The notes beneath the pieces were generated by a model. The model had not been told where the DNA came from and did not search any database. It saw only the letters and a list, made by a program, of their open reading frames with translations. Positions 42,690-51,827 of a stretch of 64,000 nucleotides of DNA are shown here, in pieces. Positions within the stretch are counted from its first letter, which is position 1; each line of letters starts with the position of its first letter. A program made the translations under genes and the position numbers. The DNA is from JAJPHF01 sp035293805 (GTDB taxonomy: Bacteria; Chloroflexota; UBA6077; JAJPHF01), in contig DATGMD010000044.1 of assembly GCA_035293805.1 (NCBI GenBank), positions 223,461 to 287,460 of the forward strand, given 5' to 3'.

Positions 42690-42880
42690 ACTGCTCCCCG
42701 GGTGCTGCCGCGGACGGCGGGCGGGCCTGCCCGTGGCGGTCCAAGCCGCCCGCATCGCGGGCGTGCGCCTCAAGCCAGGTCGTGCCGGCTCGAGTGCCGG
42801 CGTTGCCTCTCGCGCGGTGGAGCAGCCGCCCCGCCCTGCAGCGGGTGCCGCCCGGACCGAGCTCCGGTGAGTGCTCGCGG

Positions 42881-42915
42881 GGCCCCGGCCGGGCAGGGCG
42901 GGGGACGCCGGGGCC
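42881..42915 (-). terminator. GC-rich hairpin just after the hydrolase stop codon
   Basis: GGCCCCGGC (42881-42889) pairs with GCCGGGGCC (42907-42915), 17-nt loop, directly after the stop of the 42918-43820 gene. There is no U tract; it may separate hydrolase and LigB-like messages. Confidence 0.4.
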
Positions 42916-42917
42916 GC

Positions 42918-43820
42918 TTACGTGCCGGCCCCGGCCCCAACCGAGGCCCCGAAGGCCTCCAGGAGCAAGCGGTTGCACTCCTCGGGCTTGTCGTTCTGCA
43001 CCTGGTGGCCCGAGCCCTCGACCATGTGGAACGGCACGTTCGGGAACATCTCGTGCATCCCGAGCCCCAGGGGATCGAGCGGCGCGGACCGATCGTCGCC
43101 GCCCCAAATCATGCACCAGGGGATCGTGAGCAGCGGCAGCCGCGCCCGCACGTCGTACACCTGCCGGTAGCTGGAGTCGCTCGCCATCAGCTTGCGGTAC
43201 GCGGCGATGGAGTCCATCATCTCGCGGTGGCCCGGCAGGGAGGCCACGGCGAAGCGGCTGTCGATCAACTCGTCCGTAAGCTTGGCCGGGTCGTTGACGA
43301 TGATCTGCATGAACCGGCGCAGCGACTCCTTCGTGCCGTCGAAGCGCGGCAGCTCGACCACCCCGCGCCCGGTATCTCGCAGGCCACACGCCCCCGCGAG
43401 CGTCCCCGTGCTGATGAGCGCGACGCGCTGCACGCGGCCCGGGTTGTCGAGCACGTACTTCATGGCGACGTAGGCGCCCTGCGAGTTACCGCAGATCCGG
43501 ATGTTGTTCAGGTTCAGCGCATCCACGAAGCCGGCGACGTGCTCGACGTAGGTCTGGAACGAGTAGTCGACGAGCGGCTTGTCGGTGTGGCCGAACCCGA
43601 TGAGATCGATGGCGTAGACGTGGTAGTGCTCGGCAAGCACCGGAATGGTGTTCGACCAGCCGCTGGCGCCGCTCGCCCCCGGGCCGCCGCCGTGGACCAG
43701 GACGACAGGCTCGCCCTCGCCGGCGTGCACGTAGTGCGTCTTCACGCCGTACACGGTCTCGCGCAGCCCCCGCACCGTCGGGACAACCACCCATCCGTCC
43801 TGCCATGCTTGCTTGGCCAT
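42918..43820 (-). CDS. Alpha/beta-hydrolase, meta-cleavage-product hydrolase-like
   Basis: I choose the ATG at 43820, preceded by GGAGGAG, giving 300 residues. The HGGGPGASG oxyanion loop (43-51), nucleophile S113 in GNSQGA, acid D242/D243 (GGDDRSAP) and H272 (GSGHQV) are all present. The HGGGPGA motif marks C-C hydrolases of meta-cleavage products. It probably works with the LigB-like protein encoded downstream. It is transcribed divergently from the complete ABC importer at 44257 through a shared operator-like region. Confidence 0.85.
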   Translation of the reverse strand: MAKQAWQDGWVVVPTVRGLRETVYGVKTHYVHAGEGEPVVLVHGGGPGASGASGWSNTIPVLAEHYHVYAIDLIGFGHTDKPLVDYSFQTYVEHVAGFVDALNLNNIRICGNSQGAYVAMKYVLDNPGRVQRVALISTGTLAGACGLRDTGRGVVELPRFDGTKESLRRFMQIIVNDPAKLTDELIDSRFAVASLPGHREMMDSIAAYRKLMASDSSYRQVYDVRARLPLLTIPWCMIWGGDDRSAPLDPLGLGMHEMFPNVPFHMVEGSGHQVQNDKPEECNRLLLEAFGASVGAGAGT

Positions 43821-43909
43821 GCCTCGCTCTCCTCCCACCCGACGGACGCAGAGTGCCCGTCCCAGACGCGTGCGTGGTAACACGCCGAGAGCGCGTGCCT
43901 GCATGCTCC

Positions 43910-43999
43910 CTAGTGCCCGGCCACGACACGATAGCGCCGCCCGGGAGCCTTGTCAAGCGCGGTTCCTTGCTTGACAAGCCCCGCAGTGGGCACTAGCAT
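43910..43999. promoter_or_regulatory. Divergent promoters sharing an inverted-repeat operator
   Basis: A perfect 10-bp inverted repeat, CTTGTCAAGC (43949-43958) and GCTTGACAAG (43969-43978), contains both -35 boxes. Plus strand: TTGACA 43971-43976, 17 nt, TAGCAT 43994-43999. Minus strand: TTGACA 43956-43951, 17 nt, TATCGT 43933-43928. A second inverted repeat, CTAGTGCCC (43910-43918) and GGGCACTAG (43988-43996), flanks the minus start and covers the plus -10. A dimeric regulator bound here would control hydrolase and ABC importer together. Confidence 0.75.
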
Positions 44000-44256
44000 A
44001 GGCCCATCATCGCCGCGAATGGGCGGCGGCTGGCGGTGAGCCGAGCCGCGCCCGGGCGCGCGAGCCGCCGCGGGAGCGCCGACCGCTGCGCGCGGCAGTA
44101 CCGCGCCTGGGCGGGGCACTGCGGGCACACGGGCGCCGCGGCGAGCGAGCGGCTGCGCCAGCCTAGCTCGGGGATCACCGCCGGAGAGCGGCCAGCCTGC
44201 CGCATGCCGGGTGCCCCGATTGGGGACGTCCGCGCCGGCGGAGAGGGGGCCCGCGC
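44000..44256. other. Long untranslated leader of the ABC importer; no recognised element
   Basis: About 250 bases separate the predicted start near 44006 from the SBP ATG. A short minus-strand frame with clustered cysteines is present but has no ribosome-binding site or recognisable relatives. I see no known riboswitch fold. Confidence 0.35.
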
Positions 44257-45465
44257 ATGAACAGCAGTGGGTGGCCCAGCCCGGCGGCAGCCTTGCTAGC
44301 GGCCACTATGTTGGCGCTCGCCGCCTGCACCCCCGCCAGCTCAAGCGCGCCACCGTCGGCGGCCCGGTCGACCGGCCCGGCGACGAGCCCCAGCAGTGAG
44401 CAGCCCGCCACGGGCGGCCAGACCCCCGAGCCCCCGCGCACCTCCTCCAGCTCGGACTGGAGCGCGGTCGTCGAAGCCGCGCGCCGTGAAGGGGTGGTCC
44501 AGTGCGCGTGCCCGCCCCGCCCGGACTACACGAAACTGCTCAAAGACAACTTCGAGCAGGCTAATCCTGGCATCCGGCTCGACGCGTCGCCGGCCACCCT
44601 GCCCGACATCTGGGCGCGCGTCGAGAAGGAGCAGGAGGCGGGCCAGTACCTCTGGGACGTCTACATGTTTGGGCCTACTGTCGAGATGTTCGGGCTCAAG
44701 AACAAGGGGGGCTTCGACTCGTTCCGCGACTACATGGTGGGCCCGGACGTCGGCGACGAGTCCGTCTGGGACGGCGGCTGGAACGCCGCGTTCCTCGACA
44801 ACGAGAAGCGCTACATCTTCGCCTTCTGGCGCAACGTCACGTCCAACATCACCATCAACCGGGACCTGCTGCCGAGCGCGCAGGTTCACACCCTGGACGA
44901 CCTGCTCAAGCCCGATTACCGGGGAAAGCTGGTGTGGCAGGACCCGCGTGGGGGCGGGATCGGCGTGAGCTTCCTGACCGGCGCTTATCATTACCGGGGC
45001 CCGGACGTGGTCAAGCAGCTACTTGTCGACCAGCAACCGATGCTCGTACGCGGGAACGTCGAGATGGCGGAGCAAGTCATTCGCGGCGGCCGGCAGCTCT
45101 CGATCGGCGCGCTGAGCGCCGACACGCTGGTGGAGTACCAGCAAGCCGGCATCCCGCTCAAGCTCGAGGACGTCGACCTCGACGACATCCCCAGCGTGAG
45201 CAACTCGGGCCTGGCGCCGGCCATTTTCAAGAACGCCCCGCATCCCAACGCGACGAAAGTCTTCGTCAACTGGCTGCTGAGCGAGCCCGCACAGGAACTG
45301 CTCCAGCGCGAACAGCACAACAACAGCACCCGCAAGGACGTGCCGCCGTCGGACAGCAGCAACAAGCCCAAGGCGGGCGTCCAGTACTTCCACACCCAAA
45401 CCGAGGACGCGATGACTCAGGTGACCCCGGCCGCGCAGCGGCTCGCCCGCGAGCTGGTGCCGTAG
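44257..45465 (+). CDS. Iron/extracellular family-1-type ABC substrate-binding lipoprotein of a complete importer
   Basis: This 402-residue lipoprotein (LAAC, C24) is less like the 6749-type set and closer to the 53035 product. It has VVEAARREGVVQ, VEKEQEAGQYLWDVYMFG, LLKPDYRGKLVWQDPRGGG, PHPNATKVFVNWLLSEPAQELL and a C-terminal PKAGVQYFHTQTED. A long Ser/Pro linker reaches about residue 70. Unlike most SBPs here it is followed by its own ATPase and permease genes. GAGAGGGGG precedes the ATG. Confidence 0.88.
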   Translation: MNSSGWPSPAAALLAATMLALAACTPASSSAPPSAARSTGPATSPSSEQPATGGQTPEPPRTSSSSDWSAVVEAARREGVVQCACPPRPDYTKLLKDNFEQANPGIRLDASPATLPDIWARVEKEQEAGQYLWDVYMFGPTVEMFGLKNKGGFDSFRDYMVGPDVGDESVWDGGWNAAFLDNEKRYIFAFWRNVTSNITINRDLLPSAQVHTLDDLLKPDYRGKLVWQDPRGGGIGVSFLTGAYHYRGPDVVKQLLVDQQPMLVRGNVEMAEQVIRGGRQLSIGALSADTLVEYQQAGIPLKLEDVDLDDIPSVSNSGLAPAIFKNAPHPNATKVFVNWLLSEPAQELLQREQHNNSTRKDVPPSDSSNKPKAGVQYFHTQTEDAMTQVTPAAQRLARELVP

Positions 45466-45513
45466 CGCCGGCAGGGCCTGTCGCGGCCGCTCCCCGGCCG
45501 GACCGGATAGCCT

Positions 45514-45557
45514 CGGTGGGTGCGCAGGTCGGTGCAGCCAGACATACACACCCACCG
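45514..45557 (+). other. Hairpin between SBP and ATPase genes
   Basis: CGGTGGGTG (45514-45522) and CACCCACCG (45549-45557) pair across a 26-nt loop. Such structures after SBP genes commonly protect the SBP message or attenuate downstream genes; here either is inference. Confidence 0.4.
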
Positions 45558-45581
45558 GTCCCAGGTGCATAGAGTGAGGCG

Positions 45582-46694
45582 ATGACAGGCACCATCCTAC
45601 GCCTGAGCGGCGTCAGCAAGGTCTTCGGCAAACGGGTGCAGGCGGTCGCCGACCTGAGCCTGGAGGTCGAAGAGGGCGAGTTCTTCGGCCTGCTAGGCCC
45701 GAGCGGCTGCGGCAAGACGACCACGCTGCGGCTCATCGCGGGCCTCGAGGTGCCGGACGCGGGCGAGATCGTCTACCAGGACCGAACGGTGGCGTCCCAG
45801 CGGACGGGCGTCTGGGTGCCGCCCGAGAAGCGCCAGATGGGCATGGTGTTCCAGTCCTACGCTATCTGGCCGCACCTGACAGTGTTCGAGAACGTCGCGT
45901 ATCCCCTCCGAGTTCGTCGGCTGAAGCCCCAGGTCATCCGCGCGAAGGTCAACGCCGTGCTAGAGATGCTGGGCCTCGACGGGCTGGGCGACCGCCCGGC
46001 GCCCCAGCTCTCGGGCGGTCAGCAGCAGCGCGTGGCGCTGGCGCGGGCGCTGGTCCACGAGCCGCGCCTGCTGCTGCTGGACGAGCCGTTCAGCAACCTG
46101 GACGCGGGCCTGCGGGAGCAGACGCGCATCGAGATGAAGCTCCTCCAGAAGCGGCTGGGCGTGACAGTGATCCTGGTAACACATGACCAGAGCGAGGCGT
46201 TGAGCGTGTGCGACCGCATCGCCGTGCTGCGTGCCGGGCGCTGTGAGCAGGTCGGCCCGCCGCGCGCGCTCTATACAGGGCCGGCCACTCCCTACGTCCG
46301 CGACTTCCTGGGCCGGGTCGCGGTGCTGGATGGCACCGTCGAGGCATGCGATAGCGACGGATGGGTTGCCGTGCGCCTGCGCGACGGCGACGCCGTGATG
46401 ATCAGTCGGGCGCTGCCCGACGGCGTGCGGCCTCAGGTGGCCGACAGGGCTACCCTCACGATCCGCCCCGAGCACCTCCGGCTGAGCGCGCCCAGGAATG
46501 GTCATCGCCCGGCCAACACCCTCGCGGGCGAGGTGGAGGCGCTGCTCTTCATGGGGCACCTCACAGAGGCGCGGGTCAAGCTCCACGCCGGGCCGAGCAT
46601 CCTTGTCCCGCTGTCCGCGCTCCACGACTTCCAGGAAGGGCAGGCGATCGCCGTCGAGTTCCCGCCGGAGCATCTGAGGCTATGGCGACCATAA
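45582..46694 (+). CDS. ABC transporter ATP-binding protein (FbpC/PotA type)
   Basis: The 370-residue ATPase has Walker A GPSGCGKT (39-46), Q-loop Q91, signature LSGGQQQR (143-150), Walker B LLLLDEP (163-169) and the switch histidine in VTHDQSEA. A C-terminal TOBE-like extension (about 240-370) is typical of iron, polyamine and sulphate importers. It is the only ABC ATPase in the window and must serve both permeases, and perhaps several orphan SBPs. It overlaps the permease start by 13 bases. Confidence 0.95.
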   Translation: MTGTILRLSGVSKVFGKRVQAVADLSLEVEEGEFFGLLGPSGCGKTTTLRLIAGLEVPDAGEIVYQDRTVASQRTGVWVPPEKRQMGMVFQSYAIWPHLTVFENVAYPLRVRRLKPQVIRAKVNAVLEMLGLDGLGDRPAPQLSGGQQQRVALARALVHEPRLLLLDEPFSNLDAGLREQTRIEMKLLQKRLGVTVILVTHDQSEALSVCDRIAVLRAGRCEQVGPPRALYTGPATPYVRDFLGRVAVLDGTVEACDSDGWVAVRLRDGDAVMISRALPDGVRPQVADRATLTIRPEHLRLSAPRNGHRPANTLAGEVEALLFMGHLTEARVKLHAGPSILVPLSALHDFQEGQAIAVEFPPEHLRLWRP

Positions 46695-48409
46695 GCCTCG
46701 CCGCAGGCGAGCTGATCCCGCGCCGGCTGCGTCGGCTGGAGCTGGGCGTCCTGGCCTGCACGCTTTTCCTCGGCGTTCTCGCGCTCGTCGTGCTCTATCC
46801 GCTCGTGCTCGTGCTCATCGATAGCTTCGAGGTGGCGACGCCACGAGGCGCGACCTACGGCCTGGGCAACTGGCAGGCCGCGTTCACGGAGCCTGGCCTC
46901 ACCACGGCGCTCGTGAACACGGTCAAGGTGGCCGTGGTGGTCCAGGCGATCTCGCTGCCGCTCGCCATCGTGCTCGCCTGGGTGATCGCGCGTACGGACA
47001 TGCCCGGCGCCGACCACGTCGAGTTTCTGTTCTGGGTGTCGTTCTTCCTGCCGACGCTGGTGAACACCGCCGGGTGGATCCTGCTGGCCGACCCGAACTA
47101 CGGAGTGCTGAACCAGTTGCTCATGAAGCTACCGTTTTTCGCGAAGGGGCCGCTCAACATCTACTCCTTCTGGGGCATCGTGTTCGTGCACCTCACCGGG
47201 CTGGGCTTCGCCGCCAAGATCATGCTGCTGGTACCCTCTTTCCGGAACGTGGACGCAACGCTGGAAGAGGCGTCCCGCATGGCAGGCGTTGGGCCGCTCG
47301 GGACCCTCGTCCGCATCGTGATCCCAGCCGTCACCCCCGCGATCCTGGTGGTGTTTCTCGCCTCGCTCATCCGCTCCTTCGAGGCGTTCGAGGTGGAGCT
47401 GGTGCTGGGCACCCCGATCCAGTTCTCGGTGTACAGCACAAAGATCTACGGGCTCATCAACCAGTCGCCGGTCAACTACGGTGGGGCCACGGCGCTCAGC
47501 ATGATCATCCTGCTGGCGGCCCTGCCCCTCGTGCTGCTCCAGCTTTGGGTCACGCGGCGCCGCAGCTACACCACGGTCACCGGACACGCAAAAGCGACGC
47601 GCGTTGCGCTGCGGCGCTGGCGGTGGCCGGTCGCGGCCGCCGCGTTCCTGCTCGCGCTGCTGTGCACGGTCATCCCTGTAAGCTTCATGATGATGGGCAG
47701 CCTAATGGGGCTGTTCGGCTACTTCGGGACGCGCGAGACGTGGACGCTCCGCCACTGGCTCACCGTGCTGGCCGAGCCACGGTTCCTGGGGGCGCTAACC
47801 AACACGCTGATCCTCGGCGTAGGTACCGCCGTGGTGGGCGTGCTGCTGTACAGCTTGATGGCCTACGTTGCCGTGCGCACGCGGTATGGCGCGCGCTGGG
47901 CGTTCGACGTGCTCACGTGGGTACCGTTCACTATCCCCGGCATCATTCTCGGGCTGGCCTATTTGCTGTTCGTGCTCCAGACCCCAGCGCTGCGCCCCTT
48001 CTACGGTAGTACCGCGCTGCTCGTGCTGGTCTCCACCCTATCGGTGATGACGGTGACCATGCAGTTGCTGAAGAGTAGCATGCTACAACTCAGCTTCGAT
48101 CTCGAGGAGGCGTCGCGCACCCTGGGCGGAAGCTGGTGGTACACGTTCCGGCGCGTGGTCGTGCCGCTGGTGATGCCGGCGGTAATGGTAGCCGGCATCA
48201 TGGCCTTCGCCACGGCGGCGCGGCAGGTCGCCGTCATCGTACCCTTGACGACGAGCCAGACCGAGCCCCTCGCCGTGCTGCAGCTCGGCTACCTGATGGC
48301 CGAGAACCGCTCGGCGGCGTCCGTCGTCGGCACGGTCATCGTGGTGCTCACCATCAGCGCGGCGGCGCTCGTCCGCTGGCTGGGCGGGCGGGCCGGGGTG
48401 CGCACCTAG
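46682..48409 (+). CDS. ABC transporter permease, fused two-domain FbpB type
   Basis: The 575-residue product has twelve or so predicted membrane spans arranged as two internally similar halves. Each carries a cytoplasmic EAA-like coupling loop: EEASRMAGVGPLGTLVRIVIP near residue 200 and EEASRTLGGSWWYTFRRVVVP near 480. This is the single-chain FbpB arrangement used by ferric-iron and similar importers. The ATG at 46682 lies inside the ATPase gene. A homologue is encoded at 49985-51742 without an adjacent ATPase. Confidence 0.93.
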   Translation: MATISLAAGELIPRRLRRLELGVLACTLFLGVLALVVLYPLVLVLIDSFEVATPRGATYGLGNWQAAFTEPGLTTALVNTVKVAVVVQAISLPLAIVLAWVIARTDMPGADHVEFLFWVSFFLPTLVNTAGWILLADPNYGVLNQLLMKLPFFAKGPLNIYSFWGIVFVHLTGLGFAAKIMLLVPSFRNVDATLEEASRMAGVGPLGTLVRIVIPAVTPAILVVFLASLIRSFEAFEVELVLGTPIQFSVYSTKIYGLINQSPVNYGGATALSMIILLAALPLVLLQLWVTRRRSYTTVTGHAKATRVALRRWRWPVAAAAFLLALLCTVIPVSFMMMGSLMGLFGYFGTRETWTLRHWLTVLAEPRFLGALTNTLILGVGTAVVGVLLYSLMAYVAVRTRYGARWAFDVLTWVPFTIPGIILGLAYLLFVLQTPALRPFYGSTALLVLVSTLSVMTVTMQLLKSSMLQLSFDLEEASRTLGGSWWYTFRRVVVPLVMPAVMVAGIMAFATAARQVAVIVPLTTSQTEPLAVLQLGYLMAENRSAASVVGTVIVVLTISAAALVRWLGGRAGVRT

Positions 48410-48425
48410 CGGGGGCGGTCCCCGT

Positions 48426-49787
48426 CTAGATCCCCGCCCCTGTTGGCACCGCGCCTTCAGGAGCCGCGACCGCGACGCCGGCCTCGTCAAGCGCACTCGG
48501 GGCCGCGGCCGGCTGGGCGCTGGCCCCATTCCCGTTGCTCTCCGCGGGCCGCCCGTGGTTGTAGCCGCGTGCGTTCTCCACGGCGAACTTGCGCCAGCGG
48601 ATGATGTCCTGGTCCCACGCCGACAGTCGCTCGGACCCGAGCTTCGTCTCGCGCAGCACCCGATGGTCCTGGCCGATGAACAGGGTGTCGTGCGTCACGC
48701 AGAAGATCGGGTAGTAGAACGTCCACCAGCGCTTGCTGCCCTTGGTGTGCTTCCCGCTCATGGCGCACATGTTGTACAGGTGGTCCCGGTCGATCGGAAT
48801 GATGAACTGGGTGAAGTACTGGTCCTCGTGCACAGTATGGATCCATGAGGGGAGCCCGTGCAGGAACGAGCGCGGCCGGAACCCGGGCACGAAGTTCTCG
48901 GTAGGCGAGCGGCGCGGCGGCTTCACTCGCCACCACTTGCGGCGCGGGAATTTGCCGAGCCCGGGGAACTCCGCCTGATCGGTCCGCACCTCGCCCGGCT
49001 TACGGTCATGCGGGGCCTCGAGCACCCGACCATCGTGCTCGATGGAGTCGAAGTAAGGGTCCACCCCGATGGTGCGGTAGGGGAGCTGGGTGAGCAGAAA
49101 CTGCGGCGACGCGCGATGCACGTAGGGCGCATGCAGCCCGTCGATGAAGTTGTCGAACAAGAGGCACCAGTTGGTGCGCCAGACCGGGGTGAAGTGAATG
49201 AAGTTGTGGACGCCCGGCACCGTCATCGCCACCGGCAGGTCTTCCTCCACCGGCACCGGATCTCTGTCGCCGATCCACACCCACACGACTCCCAGGCGCT
49301 CCTCGACGGGGTAGGCTTTCGTCCGCACCCGGCCGACCATCCGCGAGCCCGGTCCCTCTTGGATGCAGGCGCGGAGGTTGCCTTGCCCATCGAACGTCCA
49401 GCCATGATAGGGGCAACTGATGGTGCCGGAGCCGGGGAATCGGACGTGCCCGCCCGCCAGACTCGCCCCTCGGTGCGGGCAGCGGTCGGCGAGCGCGTGC
49501 GGAGCGCCCGCATCGCGCCAAAACACGATGTCCTCGCCGAGCAGCCGCCGCTTCTGTGGGCGGCTCGTGAGGTGGCGGGAGAGCATGACGGGATACCAGT
49601 AGTTGCGGAAACCGGTCTCGGGTAGCCGCCACTTCCGGTAGTAGGCGGCCTCCTCCGCGCTCAGTGGGGCCCCAGGCGGGCGGCCGTTGATCTCGCCCGC
49701 GAACAGCGCCTCGTGGCTGCCGCCCTGCGTGAGGAGCGTGGTCACCTCGTTGCGCCACAGCCGACGGAGACCCCGTGCGATGGTCAT
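48426..49787 (-). CDS. Rieske non-heme iron oxygenase, long divergent form
   Basis: From the ATG at 49787 the product has 453 residues. Rieske ligands are C103-x-H105 and C125-x2-H128 (19 between); iron ligands D216, H219 and H224 (IDGLHAPYVH). The 60-residue N-terminal extension (WRNEVTTLLTQGG) and the NYWYPVMLSRHL stretch differ from the other Rieske proteins and recall pheophorbide-oxygenase or vanillate-demethylase-like members. The C-terminal 40 residues are Ala/Pro-rich. It converges on the ABC permease gene with a 16-bp gap. Confidence 0.88.
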   Translation of the reverse strand: MTIARGLRRLWRNEVTTLLTQGGSHEALFAGEINGRPPGAPLSAEEAAYYRKWRLPETGFRNYWYPVMLSRHLTSRPQKRRLLGEDIVFWRDAGAPHALADRCPHRGASLAGGHVRFPGSGTISCPYHGWTFDGQGNLRACIQEGPGSRMVGRVRTKAYPVEERLGVVWVWIGDRDPVPVEEDLPVAMTVPGVHNFIHFTPVWRTNWCLLFDNFIDGLHAPYVHRASPQFLLTQLPYRTIGVDPYFDSIEHDGRVLEAPHDRKPGEVRTDQAEFPGLGKFPRRKWWRVKPPRRSPTENFVPGFRPRSFLHGLPSWIHTVHEDQYFTQFIIPIDRDHLYNMCAMSGKHTKGSKRWWTFYYPIFCVTHDTLFIGQDHRVLRETKLGSERLSAWDQDIIRWRKFAVENARGYNHGRPAESNGNGASAQPAAAPSALDEAGVAVAAPEGAVPTGAGI

Positions 49788-49873
49788 GGTCGCGCCCCTT
49801 TCTCTGTACCACGCCAAGCCCACCGGGGCTAGCTCCCATCTCGGCCGCTCGGTCCCCGCCGGGATTGGACCTA

Positions 49874-49902
49874 ATCCTAGGCGCATCGGTCGCGCCTGTC
49901 AA
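49874..49902 (-). promoter_or_regulatory. Predicted promoter of the 48426-49787 Rieske gene
   Basis: On the minus strand TTGACA (49902-49897), a 17-nt spacer and TAGGAT (49879-49874), with a start near 49867 and an 80-base leader. It is the best-matching promoter in the window and isolates this gene from the permease upstream. Confidence 0.65.
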
Positions 49903-49984
49903 GCGGTCGTCAGGCCACGAGCCTCCAGCCCGCCGCGTCGCCTGTGCTTCTTCGTCTGCGGCTGAGGAGGGGGAATGAGCCGGC

Positions 49985-51742
49985 TTAACCCACGCTCATG
50001 GTCAGGCCGAGGCGGCGGGCGATGAGCGCGACCCCGAGCGCCAGCACGGTGATGATCAGGCCCACGATCGCCGCCGACTCCAGGTTGCCGGCCATCGACA
50101 GCTCGAACATCAGGAGCGACAGCGTGCGCGTGCCGGGCGTGGCGAGCAGCACGGTCGTGCTGATGTCGCGCAGCGCGCCGATGAAGGTGATGGCGAACAG
50201 GCCCACGAGGGTGGGCGCAATAAGCGGCAGCAGGACGCGCCGGTAGGTCGTCCACCAGCCGGCGCCGCACATGCGCGCCGCCTCTTCCAGCTCGGTCGAG
50301 ATCTGCAGAAAGGCGACGCTGCTCAGGTTCACGCCGAGCGGCAGCTCCTTGACGATCAGCGCGAAGAGCAGGGCGCCGATCCCCCCGTACAGCCAGCCCA
50401 GCACCGGCAACGAGAGCAGCAGCCACAGCAGCGCGATGCCGAGCAGCATCCCCGGGATGGCCCAGGGCAGCCAGGCCATGATCGCGATCAGCCGACGGCC
50501 CGTGAGCCGCGAGCGGGCGATCACGTAGCCCAGCAGCGCGTAGACCACTAGTCCCAGCCCCGCCGTACCCAGCCCCGTAAGCAGCGCGTTGCGCAGCGCG
50601 AGCCCGAACGCGGGGCTCCCGAGCACCTGCTGCCAGTGGTCCGTGGTAAACGGGTCGGCGATGAAGAAGAAACCAAACAGCTTCATGAATGAGCCCAGGA
50701 TGAGCAGCCCGAGCGGCAGCACGATGCCCACGCCGATGTACGCGCATAGCAGGGCCGACGCGACGTAGCGCCAGCGCCCCGCCTGGACCCGGCGGCGGGC
50801 CATGCCGCGACTGGCGACGGTGGCGTAGCTCCGCGACGCGATGAAGCGCTGGTAGCACAGCGCCAGCACGAACAGGATGCCCAGGAACAGGGTGCTGAGC
50901 GCCATCGCCTGCGGGAACTGCGGCGGTTCGTAGTTGATAAGGTCGTAGATACGCGTTGCGTAGACGTAGATGCCCGCGCGCGTGCCGAGGAGCTGCTCGA
51001 TCTCGAACGCCTCCAGGCTGCGAATGAGCCCGGCCAGCAGCGCCGTGAGGATCGCGGGCCCGAGTAGCGGCAGCGTCACGCGGCGCAGGAGCTGCCATTG
51101 GGAGGCGCCGCACATCCGCGCCACCTCGTCCAGCGAGCCGTCGAGCATGCGAAACGCCGGCGCCAGCAGCATCGTCATGACGGGGATCGTGGACAGGCTC
51201 AGGTGGACCCACAGGATACCCAGCACCGACTGGATGTTCAGCGGCCCGAGCGGCACCGGCAGCGCCTTGAGCCCCACGTTGATCAGGCCGTAGTTCTGGT
51301 CGAGCAGCAGCAGCCAGGCGAGTGTCATCGGCAGCGGCGGCAGGAAGAAGGCCGCCCAGAGCGCCACCTCGATGAAGCGGTGGCCGGGGACCTGGACGCG
51401 GATCAGCAGCCAGGCGATGAAGAACGCCGCGGCCACGGCGATGGGGGCGCGCAGCGCGAGCACGGCGCTATAGCCGATCGCGGCGATGGTGCGCGGGCTG
51501 CCGAACAGCGCGTCCCGCCAGCCGTCGAGCCCCGGCGTCCAGGCCTGGCCCGGTCGGGCGACGTTGAAGCTGTTCACAACGACGAAGGCGATCGGCAGCA
51601 CGGTGACGGCCGCCACCGCCAGCACGAGCGCCACGCCCAGCCAGTGGTCGCGGGTCCAGCCGGCCAGTCGGGCGCGCCGGCTGGCTAGTGGCAGCGGCGT
51701 GGGCAGCGTGGTGAGCGCCGAGCCCTCGGTGACCGTACTCAT
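49985..51742 (-). CDS. ABC transporter permease, fused two-domain FbpB type (second copy)
   Basis: This 585-residue paralogue of the product of 46682-48409 has the same two-half layout, with EAA-like loops DEVARMCGASQWQLLRRVTLP near 225 and EEAARMCGAGWWTTYRRVLLP near 500. It lies 85 bp downstream of a Rieske gene on the same strand and three genes after an SBP, with no ATPase of its own. It probably borrows the ATPase encoded at 45582. GGAGGC-type residues precede the ATG. Confidence 0.92.
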   Translation of the reverse strand: MSTVTEGSALTTLPTPLPLASRRARLAGWTRDHWLGVALVLAVAAVTVLPIAFVVVNSFNVARPGQAWTPGLDGWRDALFGSPRTIAAIGYSAVLALRAPIAVAAAFFIAWLLIRVQVPGHRFIEVALWAAFFLPPLPMTLAWLLLLDQNYGLINVGLKALPVPLGPLNIQSVLGILWVHLSLSTIPVMTMLLAPAFRMLDGSLDEVARMCGASQWQLLRRVTLPLLGPAILTALLAGLIRSLEAFEIEQLLGTRAGIYVYATRIYDLINYEPPQFPQAMALSTLFLGILFVLALCYQRFIASRSYATVASRGMARRRVQAGRWRYVASALLCAYIGVGIVLPLGLLILGSFMKLFGFFFIADPFTTDHWQQVLGSPAFGLALRNALLTGLGTAGLGLVVYALLGYVIARSRLTGRRLIAIMAWLPWAIPGMLLGIALLWLLLSLPVLGWLYGGIGALLFALIVKELPLGVNLSSVAFLQISTELEEAARMCGAGWWTTYRRVLLPLIAPTLVGLFAITFIGALRDISTTVLLATPGTRTLSLLMFELSMAGNLESAAIVGLIITVLALGVALIARRLGLTMSVG

Positions 51743-51827
51743 CCCTGTGCCCTAGCCTCCATCAAGGGTGATTGGCCAGGGGGTGGTGGTAGTTGCCGCC
51801 CCCTGGCTTGCGACCACCGACGGACCA

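Noticed and set aside
42690..42917. A possible gene in the gap between the LigB-like and hydrolase genes
   Set aside because: Only GC-rich hairpins and random frames are present; no start site or motif was found.
43993..44205. Short minus-strand frame with clustered cysteines (CPQCPAQARYC)
   Set aside because: No ribosome-binding site, no recognised family, and it lies in the leader of the ABC importer between mapped promoter elements; the cysteines are likely chance.
45582..48409. Assignment of the ABC importer specifically to ferric iron
   Set aside because: The fold group (FbpABC-like) is shared by importers of iron, polyamines, phosphonates and other ligands; the context is catabolic and no iron-regulator site was recognised.
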